Part shown: piece after piece, positions 4,941 to 5,027 of the stretch
Layout of the letters: each line of letters starts with the position of its first letter
Position numbering within the stretch: the first letter of the stretch is position 1
Source of the DNA: an uncultured Pirellulaceae bacterium
Lineage (GTDB): Bacteria; Planctomycetota; Planctomycetia; Pirellulales; Pirellulaceae
DNA: 5,027 bases
NCBI GenBank assembly: GCA_934255105.1
Contig: CAKQNH010000434.1
Coordinates: forward strand, 1-5,027
Direction of reading: 5' to 3'
Translations under genes and position numbers: made by a program
The notes under the pieces: model-generated
What the model was told of the DNA's origin: nothing
Databases searched by the model: none
The model's input: the letters and a program-made list of their open reading frames with translations, nothing else

Positions 4941-5027
4941 CTACGAAACCGGTACGGTGGCTTTGATCTTCTGCAGGAAGTGATTTTCACCGGAGTCAGC
5001 CAGCAATTTGGCGGCGCGTTTTTCGGC
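4941..5027 (-). CDS. C-terminal end of an unidentified protein (partial)
   Basis: The minus frame entering from the right edge gives 28 codons and a TAG at 4941-4943. The peptide begins AEKRAAKLLADSG and ends KIKATVPVS, a charged, helix-forming composition that looks like the true end of a protein. I do not recognise the family. It is in the same direction as the glycosyltransferase, 258 bp upstream, too far to assume one operon. Only the tail is inside the window, so neither length nor function can be given. Confidence 0.5.
   Translation of the reverse strand, partial: AEKRAAKLLADSGENHFLQKIKATVPVS

Overview
The window looks like a stretch of a planctomycete chromosome, probably Pirellulales. 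The evidence is indirect: moderately high GC, a lipoprotein of a type I associate with that group, long repeat-filled intergenic spaces, and hairpins with a GTGGC-TGAC-GCCAC core that I recall as common in those genomes. No rRNA, tRNA, integrase, transposase or CRISPR array is visible. The assignment is inference, not a database result.

Layout. A minus-strand gene (135-1256) encodes a 373-residue lipoprotein with a CsgG/LpoB/TolB-N-like start and an internal run of five pentapeptide repeats; a 10-bp perfect hairpin lies just past its stop. The 794-bp divergent gap 1257-2050 carries no convincing gene but three layers of repeats: a 28-29 bp tandem array (1457-1688), a roughly 260-bp near-palindrome with 84/85-bp arms (1663-1922) whose outer end is the same sequence as the array unit, and three exact-length 20-bp repeats (1951-2010) just upstream of the next gene. 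On the plus strand, 2051-3094 is a tight two-gene operon: an E1-like ThiF/MoeB/HesA protein followed 3 nt later by a CysO/MoaD/ThiS-type beta-grasp sulfur carrier ending in Gly-Gly. The convergent gap 3095-3443 holds two copies of one hairpin plus T4 in mirror orientation, each downstream of the gene it faces, and one more TGAC-loop hairpin. A minus-strand GT4 glycosyltransferase (3444-4682) follows, then a 258-bp gap with two hairpins and a 32-bp direct repeat, and finally the last 28 codons of an unidentified minus-strand gene (4941-5027) running out of the window.

How the genes work together. The E1-like protein and the carrier are expected to act as a pair: activation of the carrier C-terminus, then conversion to a thiocarboxylate that donates sulfur. 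The unusual point is that the E1-like protein keeps its two zinc CxxC pairs and the NRQ arginine, while several residues that bind ATP or magnesium in MoeB appear replaced (glycine-loop G to R40, ribose Asp to H64, Lys to R88, Mg Asp to P132). The final sulfur acceptor (cysteine, a tungsten or molybdenum cofactor, or something else) cannot be read from this window. The lipoprotein and glycosyltransferase are both plausible cell-envelope genes, with no visible functional link to the sulfur-carrier pair.
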